NCBI RefSeq assembly: GCF_003116035.1
Contig: NZ_LGQW01000015.1
Location: 7,200,617-7,237,558 of the forward strand
Length of the DNA stretch: 36,942 bases
Reading direction: 5' to 3'
DNA from: Azospirillum sp. TSH64
GTDB lineage: Bacteria > Pseudomonadota > Alphaproteobacteria > Azospirillales > Azospirillaceae
Made by a program: the position numbers and the translations under genes. The notes under the pieces were generated by a model that worked only from the letters and a program-made list of their open reading frames with translations, was not told where the DNA came from and searched no databases. This document shows positions 30,512 to 36,942 of the stretch, piece by piece (position 1 is the stretch's first letter; each line of letters starts with the position of its first letter).

Positions 30512-31158
30512 CGCCGGTCGGCCAGCACACGGTTGGCGATCACCACCGCCTGGGTGCGGCTGTAGACCTTCAGCTTTTGCAGGATCGCCGAGACATGGGC
30601 CTTCACCGTCGTCTCGGTGATGCTGAGGTCGAAGGCGATCTCCTTGTTCAGCTTGCCGGTGCCCAGAAGTTCCAGCACCCGCAGTTGCTGCGCGGTCAAG
30701 GTGGAGATACGCCGCGCGATCTCAGCCGTCTCGGCATCCTCGGCCTCGTCGGCGTTCGCCTCGTCCGCTGCTTGGGGAGGAACGTAAAGCTCGCCGTTCA
30801 GGACTTGGCGCAGGGCGGCGGCGATGGCGTCGCGCGGGGTTGATTTGGGAATGAAACCGGCGGCCCCGCTCTCCATCGCCTCGCGTACCCAGCGGCGTTC
30901 CTCATGGGCGGAGACGACGACGACCGGCGTCGCCGGAAAGCGCTGGCGCAATGTGCGCAGCCCACCCAGGCCGTTCATGCCTGGCATGTTGACGTCGAGC
31001 AGCACGAGATCGAGGTCGCCGCGCTCCTCCAGCGCCTGCATGACGCTGTCGAGCCGGTCCGCCTCCATCACGTCGGTGGCCTGGCAGGAATAGAGCACCG
31101 CGCTGCGCAGGGCGTCGCGCACCATCGGATGGTCATCGGCAATTAGGATCCGGGTCAT
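30508..31158 (-). CDS. NarL/LuxR-type response regulator
   Basis: A 216-aa regulator. The receiver (about 3-120) has the acidic pair in IADDHP, phosphoacceptor Asp in LLDVNMPGM and Lys in FIPKS. After an acidic linker (DEANADEAEDAETAE), the LuxR-type helix-turn-helix reads STLTAQQLRVLELLGTGKLNKEIAFDLSITETTVKAHVSAILQKL. The receiver and output resemble AgmR/ErbR-type activators of PQQ-dependent alcohol oxidation. The start ATG at 31158 fits the family; a longer frame to 31209 lacks support. No sensor kinase lies next to it. It is translationally coupled to the CXXCW gene. Confidence 0.92.
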   Translation of the reverse strand: MTRILIADDHPMVRDALRSAVLYSCQATDVMEADRLDSVMQALEERGDLDLVLLDVNMPGMNGLGGLRTLRQRFPATPVVVVSAHEERRWVREAMESGAAGFIPKSTPRDAIAAALRQVLNGELYVPPQAADEANADEAEDAETAEIARRISTLTAQQLRVLELLGTGKLNKEIAFDLSITETTVKAHVSAILQKLKVYSRTQAVVIANRVLADRR

Positions 31159-31330
31159 GGCCTGCGGTTCCCTGCACAGCGGCAGACAAGATGAAGACTG
31201 GGACAGCATCCCGCCTCCATTGTGTCAGAGCGAAATGGACAGGCGCAACAACGCGAACGACCCGAATTGTTTTGTGCGCGAACATGTCGCACCGCCATCG
31301 GATGTACTCCCCTTCGGTTGGAGCGGGCCG

Positions 31331-31792
31331 TCACTCTTCGTGCACGGTTTCCAGCCAGGAGCGGATCGACCACAGCGCCTCCTGCCCCAGGGCGTCGCCG
31401 AACTTCGGCATGTAGGTCACGCCGTTGCGGATCGAGCCGTTGGTGACGCGCTCCTTGAACCATTCGTCGCCGCCATCGCCCTTCTCCAGGTAGCGCAGGT
31501 CGGGGGCGATGCCGCCGGACACCGCACCCAGTCCATGGCAGCGCGCGCAGTTCTGGTTGAAGGCCGAGGCACCGATCTCGATGGCGCGCGGGTTGCCGCG
31601 GTAGGGATTGCTGTCCCGCCATGTCTCGCCCAGCTTCTCCAGTCCGGTGGTGTCCACCGGCTGCGGGACAACGTCGCCATGGGCGAGAGCCGGGCCGCAC
31701 AGCGCCGCCGTCAACAGCCCGGCCAGCGCAAGCGTGGCGAAGGAGGCAAGGCGGGGGAGCCGGTCGGGCGGCGTGGCAGGGATCTGGGTCAT
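31331..31792 (-). CDS. pedF: Cytochrome c-550 PedF-like
   Basis: A 153-aa periplasmic c-type cytochrome. The signal peptide ends at about ALA-HG (residue 37). The mature protein has a single haem site CARCH, with the family-specific context GASAFNQNCARCHGLGAVSGGIAPDLRYLEKGDGGDEWFKERVTNG and the axial Met in VTYMPKFGDALG. PedF-type cytochromes take electrons from PQQ-dependent ethanol dehydrogenases, which fits the neighbouring pqq genes. The ATG at 31792 follows AGAGGA. The dehydrogenase it should serve is not in this window. Confidence 0.9.
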   Translation of the reverse strand: MTQIPATPPDRLPRLASFATLALAGLLTAALCGPALAHGDVVPQPVDTTGLEKLGETWRDSNPYRGNPRAIEIGASAFNQNCARCHGLGAVSGGIAPDLRYLEKGDGGDEWFKERVTNGSIRNGVTYMPKFGDALGQEALWSIRSWLETVHEE

Positions 31793-32030
31793 CTCTTGCG
31801 TCCTCTTCCTGCATCCGTCTTTGGGCTCCCGCATTGTGCCGTGCCGCAGACTCCCTGTTTTGCGGAGGTGCTTGACGGTTGCGAGGCCGGATTGCGGCCA
31901 AGGATAGCAATCGTTCGTTCGCTAAATTATTCGACGATGGTACAAGACCCGCCGGCAAGGTCAAAATTGCGCCGTGGCAACTTGGTCTATGGTCGGATGA
32001 CGCAAAGGGCAGGCTGCCGGGAACCCGCCG

Positions 32031-32948
32031 TCAGGTCAGCGGCGGCAGCCGCCCGGCGTTGATCGCCGCCTTCACCTTCGCCAGTTGCCGCACCGCCGGA
32101 TCGCCCAGCCGCAGCGCCACCCCTGTCGACAACACATCGATCAGCGTCAGATGCACCAGTCGCGAGGCCATCGGCGTGTACATCTCAGTGTCCTCCACCG
32201 GCCGGCTGGCGATGACGACGCTCGCCATCGCGGCCAGAGGCGACCGTGGTGCTGTGATCGCCACCACTGCGGTGCCCTGCGACCGCGCCGCCGCCGCCAG
32301 CTCGTTGATCGTCCCGCTGCGCCCGGTGTTGGACAGCGCCAACAGCACCCCGCCGGCCGTCATGTTGACCAGCAGCATGCGCGCCAGCACCGGATCGGCG
32401 CAGGGCTGGGCGTCGGCACCGAAGCGCAGCAGCTTGTGCGCGGCGTCCTGAGCCAGCGCGCTCGACCCGCCAGTGCCGACGCACAGCACGCGCGACGCAC
32501 CCGCAAGAAGAGCGATGGCGTGCTCCAGCGCCTCGTCGTCCAGCGTGGACGATGCCGCGGTCAAAGCCGCCGCGCTCGATGAAAAAATTTTTCGCGCCAG
32601 TGTTCCGACATCGTCGTCCGGCGCGACATCCTTGCTGACATAGGGGGTGCCGCTGCGCACCTCGTCGCGCAACGCATCCCGTGCCTGGGATTCGGCAAGC
32701 CGCAGCTTGAAGTCAGGGAAGCCGGCGCAGCCGACGCTGCGGCAGAAACGCACCACCGTCGCCTCGCTGACCTCCGCCGCCTGCGCCAGCGACGTGACGT
32801 TCAGGTCGAGCACCCGCCGCGGATCGGCCAGCACCAGATCGGCGATCTGCCCTTCCGACCGTTTCAGCTCGCTTCGCAACCGTCGGATCTCATCGAGGAT
32901 GTCCAATGGTGTAGGGGAGGCGGCTGTGCTGTTGACCGGGGATGTCAT
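32031..32948 (-). CDS. hexR: HexR-like RpiR-family regulator of sugar catabolism
   Basis: A 305-aa transcription factor. The N-terminal RpiR helix-turn-helix is at about 20-95 (SEGQIADLVLADPRRVLDLNVTSLAQAAEVSEATVVRFCRSVGCAGFPDFKLRLA), followed by a sugar-isomerase (SIS) domain at about 130-270 (VLCVGTGGSSALAQDAAHKLLRFG and LALSNTGRSGTINELAAAA) that would bind a sugar-phosphate such as KDPG. It is divergent from edd-zwf, the usual HexR targets. A palindrome TGAAAAAATTTTTC occurs before edd and again inside this gene at 32580-32593, where it forces five consecutive A/T-ending codons. In Proteobacteria HexR usually represses these genes until KDPG appears. Confidence 0.9.
   Translation of the reverse strand: MTSPVNSTAASPTPLDILDEIRRLRSELKRSEGQIADLVLADPRRVLDLNVTSLAQAAEVSEATVVRFCRSVGCAGFPDFKLRLAESQARDALRDEVRSGTPYVSKDVAPDDDVGTLARKIFSSSAAALTAASSTLDDEALEHAIALLAGASRVLCVGTGGSSALAQDAAHKLLRFGADAQPCADPVLARMLLVNMTAGGVLLALSNTGRSGTINELAAAARSQGTAVVAITAPRSPLAAMASVVIASRPVEDTEMYTPMASRLVHLTLIDVLSTGVALRLGDPAVRQLAKVKAAINAGRLPPLT
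32580..32593. promoter_or_regulatory. HexR-like palindrome inside the hexR-like gene
   Basis: TGAAAAAATTTTTC, identical to the site upstream of edd. It lies in the coding sequence about 355 bases after the start codon and uses codons that are rare in this GC-rich gene, which suggests it is kept as a DNA site. It may be an auxiliary operator. Confidence 0.5.
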
Positions 32949-33099
32949 GGCGTAAAGTTACTTCCCTGGAAGGAGGCCGATTCCGCGAGACACCGGCCGC
33001 CGCACCATCGCGAAAGCGGCAGCGTCCGGAGCGGCGCTGCTGTCATTGTGAAGAATTTTGCCGTGGATGGCGAGAAATCCAGCTGAGCCATCCCATTTA

Positions 33100-33113
33100 T
33101 GAAAAAATTTTTC
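33100..33113. promoter_or_regulatory. HexR-like operator between hexR and edd
   Basis: TGAAAAAATTTTTC forms a 13-bp dyad centred in the 239-base divergent region, 74 bases upstream of the edd start. A weaker half-like element TGAAGAATTTTG is at 33049-33060. Position and sequence fit a sugar-responsive RpiR/HexR site. Confidence 0.6.
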
Positions 33114-33187
33114 TTCACAGCCCGTCCTCCCAGGCGTATGGTCCGTTCCGGAAATCATCGCCTCCCACAAACGGTCGAGACGCGATC

Positions 33188-35026
33188 ATGAGCAAGCCCG
33201 TTCCCCTGAATTCTGTCGTCGCCCGCGTGACGGAGCGCATCGCGGAGCGCAGCCGCGACCGCCGTGCTGCCTATCTGGCGCGGCTGGAAAGCGCCGGTGG
33301 AAAGCCGCGTCGCCATCGCCTGGGCTGCGCCAACCTCGCCCACGCCTTTGCGGCCTGCGGTGCGAACGACAAAGCGGCTCTGCGCGGCGAGGCACAGCCG
33401 TCGATCGGCATCGTCACCGCCTATAATGACATGCTTTCCGCCCATCAGCCCTACGAGCGCTATCCCGCGATGATCCGCGAGTCGGTGCGCGCGGCCGGCG
33501 GCGTGGCGCAGGTTGCCGGCGGCGTGCCCGCCATGTGCGACGGCGTCACCCAGGGCTACGAAGGCATGGAACTGTCGCTGTTCAGCCGCGACGTGATCGC
33601 GCTGGCGACCGGCGTCGCCCTTTCCCACGCCACCTTCGACGGCGTCCTGTGCCTGGGCATCTGCGACAAGATCGTCCCCGGCCTGGTGATCGGTTCGCTC
33701 GCCTTCGGCCATCTGCCGACGATCTTCGTCCCCGCCGGCCCGATGCCGTCGGGCCTGTCGAATGCCGACAAGGCCAAGGCGCGCCAGCTCTATGCCCAGG
33801 GCAAGGTCGGTCGAGAGGAGTTGCTGGAGGCGGAGTCCCAATCCTACCACGCGCCCGGCACCTGCACCTTCTACGGCACCGCCAACACCAACCAGATGCT
33901 GATGGAGATCATGGGCCTGCACCTGCCGGGCGCCAGCTTCGTCAACCCCAACACGCCGCTGCGCGACGCGCTGACCGATGCCGCCGCCCGCCGGGTGGTG
34001 GCGATGACCGCCCCCGGTGCCGGCACCCCCATCGGCCGCATCGTCGATGAGCGCGCGTTGGTGAACGGCATCGTCGGGCTGCTGGCCACCGGCGGTTCGA
34101 CCAACCACACCCTGCACATCCCGGCCATCGCCGCCGCTGCCGGCATCGAGCTGAACTGGGAGGATTTCTCGGAGCTGTCGGCGGTCGTCCCGCTGCTGGC
34201 CCGTGTCTACCCCAACGGCAGCGCCGACGTGAACCGCTTCCATCAGGCCGGCGGCATGCCCTTCGTCATCGGTCAGCTGATCGACGCCGGGCTCCTCCAC
34301 ACCGACATCTCCACCATCCATGGCGACGGTGGGCTGGAGCCGTACCGCAGCATGCCCGGGCTGGACGAAGGCAGTGCCCTGACCTGGACCAGGGCTGCCA
34401 CCGACCAGAGCGGCGACCCGTCGGTCGTCGCCACCACCGCGGCGCCATTCGCCGCCGAAGGGGGCTTGCGCGTTCTGACCGGCAACCTCGGCCGCGGCGT
34501 CATCAAGACCTCGGCGGTCAAGCCGGAACATCGCCTGGTCGAGGCTCCGGCCCGCGTCTTCGACAGCCAGGAGGCCGTCCAGGCCGCTTTCCGCGCTGGC
34601 GAACTCGACCGTGATGTGATCGTCGTCGTCCGCTACCAGGGCCCCGGTGCCAACGGCATGCCGGAACTGCACAAGCTGACCCCGCCGCTGGGCGTGTTGC
34701 AGGACAAGGGCTTCAAGGTCGCGCTGGTGACCGACGGCCGCATGTCCGGTGCGTCTGGCAAGGTGCCGGCCGCCATCCACGTCACGCCGGAGGTGAAGGG
34801 CGGCGGTCCGCTCGGCCGCGTACGCGACGGCGATATCCTGCGGCTGGACGCTGAGGCCGGGGCGCTGAACGCCCTTGTCGATGCGGCGGAGTGGGAAAGC
34901 CGTGGCGCGCCCCCGCCGCCGAGCGAGGATGCTTCCCATGGCTGCGGGCGGGAGCTGTTCTCCCTGTTCCGCAACAATGCCGGCCCGGCGGAGAGCGGTG
35001 CCTCCGTCCTCAACCTGCTGGGGTGA
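33188..35026 (+). CDS. edd: Phosphogluconate dehydratase Edd
   Basis: A 612-aa enzyme of the IlvD/Edd family that dehydrates 6-phosphogluconate to 2-keto-3-deoxy-6-phosphogluconate in the Entner-Doudoroff pathway. Family cysteines of the iron-sulfur cluster appear in PAMCDGVTQGYEGMELSL, LCLGICDKIVPG and APGTCTFYGTANTNQM; GTPIGRIVDERALVNGIVGLLATGGSTNH and VTDGRMSGASGKVPAAIHV are strong Edd signatures. The length is typical. The ATG at 33188 gives MSKPVPLN, with only a weak ribosome site; a longer upstream frame crosses the operator and is not plausible. It is followed by zwf in the same direction; pgl and eda are not adjacent. Confidence 0.96.
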   Translation: MSKPVPLNSVVARVTERIAERSRDRRAAYLARLESAGGKPRRHRLGCANLAHAFAACGANDKAALRGEAQPSIGIVTAYNDMLSAHQPYERYPAMIRESVRAAGGVAQVAGGVPAMCDGVTQGYEGMELSLFSRDVIALATGVALSHATFDGVLCLGICDKIVPGLVIGSLAFGHLPTIFVPAGPMPSGLSNADKAKARQLYAQGKVGREELLEAESQSYHAPGTCTFYGTANTNQMLMEIMGLHLPGASFVNPNTPLRDALTDAAARRVVAMTAPGAGTPIGRIVDERALVNGIVGLLATGGSTNHTLHIPAIAAAAGIELNWEDFSELSAVVPLLARVYPNGSADVNRFHQAGGMPFVIGQLIDAGLLHTDISTIHGDGGLEPYRSMPGLDEGSALTWTRAATDQSGDPSVVATTAAPFAAEGGLRVLTGNLGRGVIKTSAVKPEHRLVEAPARVFDSQEAVQAAFRAGELDRDVIVVVRYQGPGANGMPELHKLTPPLGVLQDKGFKVALVTDGRMSGASGKVPAAIHVTPEVKGGGPLGRVRDGDILRLDAEAGALNALVDAAEWESRGAPPPPSEDASHGCGRELFSLFRNNAGPAESGASVLNLLG

Positions 35027-35163
35027 TCCCGCAGGACAGAATCCTGGAACTGCGGGCTGGCACAGGGCCATGCCGGCCCGCATTGTGACTGGCCCATCCC
35101 TGTGGCACCATGACGCACGGGCAGACCAAAGGCACCGTGCCATCGACGTCGAGAGGTCCGAAG

Positions 35164-36684
35164 ATGCACTCCCGCTCCACCGGTGCAGCCCCCGCACTGC
35201 CTCCCTTCGACTATACGGTGTTCGGCGGCACCGGCGATCTGGCCCTGCGCAAGCTGCTGCCGGCGCTCTACCTGCGCGACAAGGCAGGGCAGGTGGCCGA
35301 GGGCAGCCGCATCATCGGCGTCTCGCGCAGCCCGCTGGCTCCGTCCGACTACCGCGCCAAGGCGGAGGAGGCGATCCGCGAGCATGTGCCGGCCGACGAG
35401 CGCGATACCGCCCTGGTCGCCCGCTTCCTTGAGCGGCTGGACTATGTTCCGGTCGACGCCACCTCGGACAACGGCTGGGACGAACTGGCCGAGCGGCTGA
35501 ACAACCCGCCGTCGCGCAGCAGCGGTGCCGTCCGCATCTTCTATCTTGCGACCTCTCCCAGCCTGTTTGGTCCGGTCAGCGATCAGCTGCGCGCCTTCGG
35601 TCTCGCCACTCCGGAGTCGCGCGTCGTTCTGGAAAAGCCCATCGGCCGCGACCTCGCCTCGGCGCAGGAGATCAACGATCGCGTCGGCGCCGTCTTCACC
35701 GAGCAGCAGATTTACCGCATCGACCATTATCTCGGTAAGGAGACGGTGCAGAATCTGTTGGCTCTGCGCTTCGGCAACTCCCTGTTCGAGCCGCTGTGGA
35801 ATGCCGACCACATCGACCATGTGCAGATCACCGTCGCCGAGACGGTCGGCGTGGAGGAGCGCGGCGGCTATTACGACCAGTCCGGCGCCTTGCGCGACAT
35901 GGTCCAGAACCACCTGCTTCAGCTCGTCTGTCTGGTCGGCATGGAATGTCCGATCTCGCTCGCCCAGGAATCGGTGCGCGACGAGAAGCTGAAGGTCCTG
36001 CGCTCGCTCAAGTCAATCGGTGCGGACGAGGTCGGCGGCTGCACCGTCCGCGGTCAGTATCGCGCCGGTGCGGTGGCCGGCGGTGCTGTGCCCGGCTATC
36101 TCGACGAACCCGGCATCCCGCCCGGCAGCGGTACCGAGACCTTCGTTGCGCTGAAGCTGGAGATCGACAACTGGCGCTGGGCCGGCGTGCCCTTCTATCT
36201 GCGCAGCGGCAAGCGCCTGCCGGCCAAGATGTCGGAGATCGTCATCCAGTTCCGGCCGATCCGCCATTCGATCTTCCCGCAAGGGGCCGGGGAGCTACAG
36301 GCCAACCGCTTGATCGTCCGGCTCCAGCCCGACGAGAGCATCCGCCTTCACCTGATGACCAAGGAGCCGGGGCCGGGGGGTATGCGTCTTCGGCCGGCGG
36401 CGCTGAATCTCAGCTTCGCCCAGACCTTCGGCGGCCGGTTCCCGGATGCCTACGAGCGTCTGCTGATGGATGTGGTGCGCGGCAACTCCACCCTGTTCAT
36501 GCGCCGTGACGAGGTCGAGGCGGCTTGGCAGTGGGCAGAGCCGATCATCGATGGCTGGATGTCCCGGCACGAGATGCCGAAGCCTTACATCGCCGGCACC
36601 TGGGGGCCTTCGCAGTCCATCGCCCTGATCGAGCGCGACGGCCGCACTTGGCACGACGATGAGATCCCGTCGGCCGCCTTCTGA
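35164..36684 (+). CDS. zwf: Glucose-6-phosphate dehydrogenase Zwf
   Basis: A 506-aa NADP/NAD-dependent enzyme that oxidises glucose-6-phosphate to 6-phosphogluconolactone. The nucleotide-binding start is YTVFGGTGDLALRKLLPALY, the active-site peptide is IYRIDHYLGKETVQNLLALRFGN with the catalytic His, and AGVPFYLRSGKRLP is the family motif in the second domain. GAGAGG lies 7 bases before the ATG at 35164. The gene sits 137 bases after edd on the same strand, probably in one transcript or with its own promoter, and ends before a strong intrinsic terminator. No pgl (lactonase) gene follows, unlike many zwf operons. Confidence 0.96.
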   Translation: MHSRSTGAAPALPPFDYTVFGGTGDLALRKLLPALYLRDKAGQVAEGSRIIGVSRSPLAPSDYRAKAEEAIREHVPADERDTALVARFLERLDYVPVDATSDNGWDELAERLNNPPSRSSGAVRIFYLATSPSLFGPVSDQLRAFGLATPESRVVLEKPIGRDLASAQEINDRVGAVFTEQQIYRIDHYLGKETVQNLLALRFGNSLFEPLWNADHIDHVQITVAETVGVEERGGYYDQSGALRDMVQNHLLQLVCLVGMECPISLAQESVRDEKLKVLRSLKSIGADEVGGCTVRGQYRAGAVAGGAVPGYLDEPGIPPGSGTETFVALKLEIDNWRWAGVPFYLRSGKRLPAKMSEIVIQFRPIRHSIFPQGAGELQANRLIVRLQPDESIRLHLMTKEPGPGGMRLRPAALNLSFAQTFGGRFPDAYERLLMDVVRGNSTLFMRRDEVEAAWQWAEPIIDGWMSRHEMPKPYIAGTWGPSQSIALIERDGRTWHDDEIPSAAF

Positions 36685-36691
36685 CGGGCAG

Positions 36692-36721
36692 GGGGCGCCG
36701 GGTATTCCGGCGCCCCTTTTT
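36692..36721 (+). terminator. Intrinsic terminator after zwf
   Basis: GGGGCGCCGG and CCGGCGCCCC form a perfect 10-bp stem with a 5-base loop, followed directly by TTTTT. It is the clearest Rho-independent terminator in the window and separates edd-zwf from the ribosomal RNA leader. Confidence 0.92.
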
Positions 36722-36762
36722 GCCCTCCGGTCAAAAAAACGTCATGGGAGTGAAGAAAGTTC

Positions 36763-36792
36763 TTGCAGGGTTGGGCCGGGCCCGCATATAAG
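36763..36792 (+). promoter_or_regulatory. Probable ribosomal RNA operon promoter
   Basis: TTGCAG, an 18-base spacer and TATAAG are followed by a GC-rich stretch (GACGCC) like the discriminator of growth-rate-controlled promoters. An A-rich segment lies upstream (36731-36759). The leader downstream carries no coding frame and ends in a boxA-like sequence. A second -35-like TTGACA at 36873-36878 could mark another promoter. Confidence 0.6.
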
Positions 36793-36880
36793 ACGCCTCC
36801 CGACGCGAACGACGCCGGCGCCGCCGTAACGGCAGCGACCGACACGCGAAGGGAAGCCCGACAAACCGGCGCTTGACAGT

Positions 36881-36897
36881 CGAACCCCAGGGGTTCG
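36881..36897. repeat. Palindrome in the rRNA leader
   Basis: CGAACCCC and GGGGTTCG are exact reverse complements around a single A, starting 2 bases after TTGACA. A 1-base loop is too tight for a full RNA hairpin, so an operator or a partly opened stem is more likely. Confidence 0.5.
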
Positions 36898-36925
36898 GCG
36901 GAGCAGCGGTTTCTGCATCGGGCGG

Positions 36926-36942
36926 GTTCTTTGACAAGTTTA
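36926..36942 (+). promoter_or_regulatory. boxA-like antitermination sequence of an rRNA leader
   Basis: GTTCTTTGACAAGTTTA at the right edge resembles the boxA antiterminator (E. coli TGCTCTTTAACA) and the conserved sequence just upstream of 16S rRNA in Alphaproteobacteria. The 16S gene itself is not in the window. Confidence 0.65.

Noticed and set aside
33155..35197. A 680-codon minus-strand open frame antisense to edd
   Set aside because: Composition is typical of a shadow frame; edd on the plus strand has full family signatures.

Overview
The window looks like chromosomal or large-replicon DNA of a GC-rich alphaproteobacterium, most probably an Azospirillum-like member of the Rhodospirillales. 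This is inferred from the strong G/C bias at third codon positions, the gene content (PQQ synthesis with a PedF-type cytochrome, an Entner-Doudoroff edd-zwf block with a HexR-like regulator, BioMNY, a YehZYXW-type osmolyte transporter) and a sigma-EcfG-like promoter. No marker gene fixes the species. Coding density is high, most neighbours overlap by 1-8 bases, and no gap exceeds 300 bases.

Layout. 1-3330 (+): a soluble hybrid histidine kinase with a receiver at each end, then a small winged-helix-like protein and two tandem DUF5985-type membrane proteins. 3353-3787 (-): a Gly/Asp/Tyr-rich lipoprotein. 4013-5182 (+): purT. 5234-6412 (-): an RTX-type protein with four 40-residue repeats, in a locally AT-richer patch. 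6654-12460 (-): a tightly coupled operon bioM-bioN-bioY-acyl-CoA ligase-thiolase-MFS exporter, resembling the Bacillus yhfUTS set with ECF energising subunits added. 12713-13348 (-): a secreted LprI/DUF1311-type protein. 13613-17637 (-): a polar amino-acid ABC transporter preceded by its probable HutC-type regulator. 17873-21496 (+): pqiABC, for lipid transport and envelope integrity. 21513-22052 (-): an unknown gene behind a Fur-box-like dyad. 22147-25999 (-): an osmoprotectant ABC transporter in the order yehZ-Y-X-W. 26177-26353 (+): a small KGG-type stress protein behind an EcfG-like promoter. 26412-31792 (-): pqqABCDE, a CXXCW-motif protein, a NarL-type response regulator and a PedF-like cytochrome c. 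32031-36684: hexR-like regulator (-) divergent from edd-zwf (+). 36722-36942: the promoter and boxA-like leader of a ribosomal RNA operon whose 16S gene should start just beyond the edge.

How the parts work together. The PQQ block makes the cofactor and supplies an electron acceptor and regulator for periplasmic quinoprotein alcohol or sugar dehydrogenases, but the dehydrogenase itself is not here. The adjacent edd-zwf unit handles glucose-6-phosphate through the Entner-Doudoroff route. HexR-like palindromes lie both in front of edd and inside the hexR-like gene. The biotin block probably imports biotin and activates or rearranges an acyl-CoA; its thiolase lacks the usual second catalytic cysteine.

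I found no CRISPR array, insertion sequence, tRNA, prophage or toxin-antitoxin pair. Nothing here is plainly a new system. The best leads are the cysteine-less thiolase in the biotin operon, the paired HutC-type and HexR-type operators, the unknown gene behind the Fur-like dyad, the RTX repeat protein, and the regulator plus double DUF5985 cassette.
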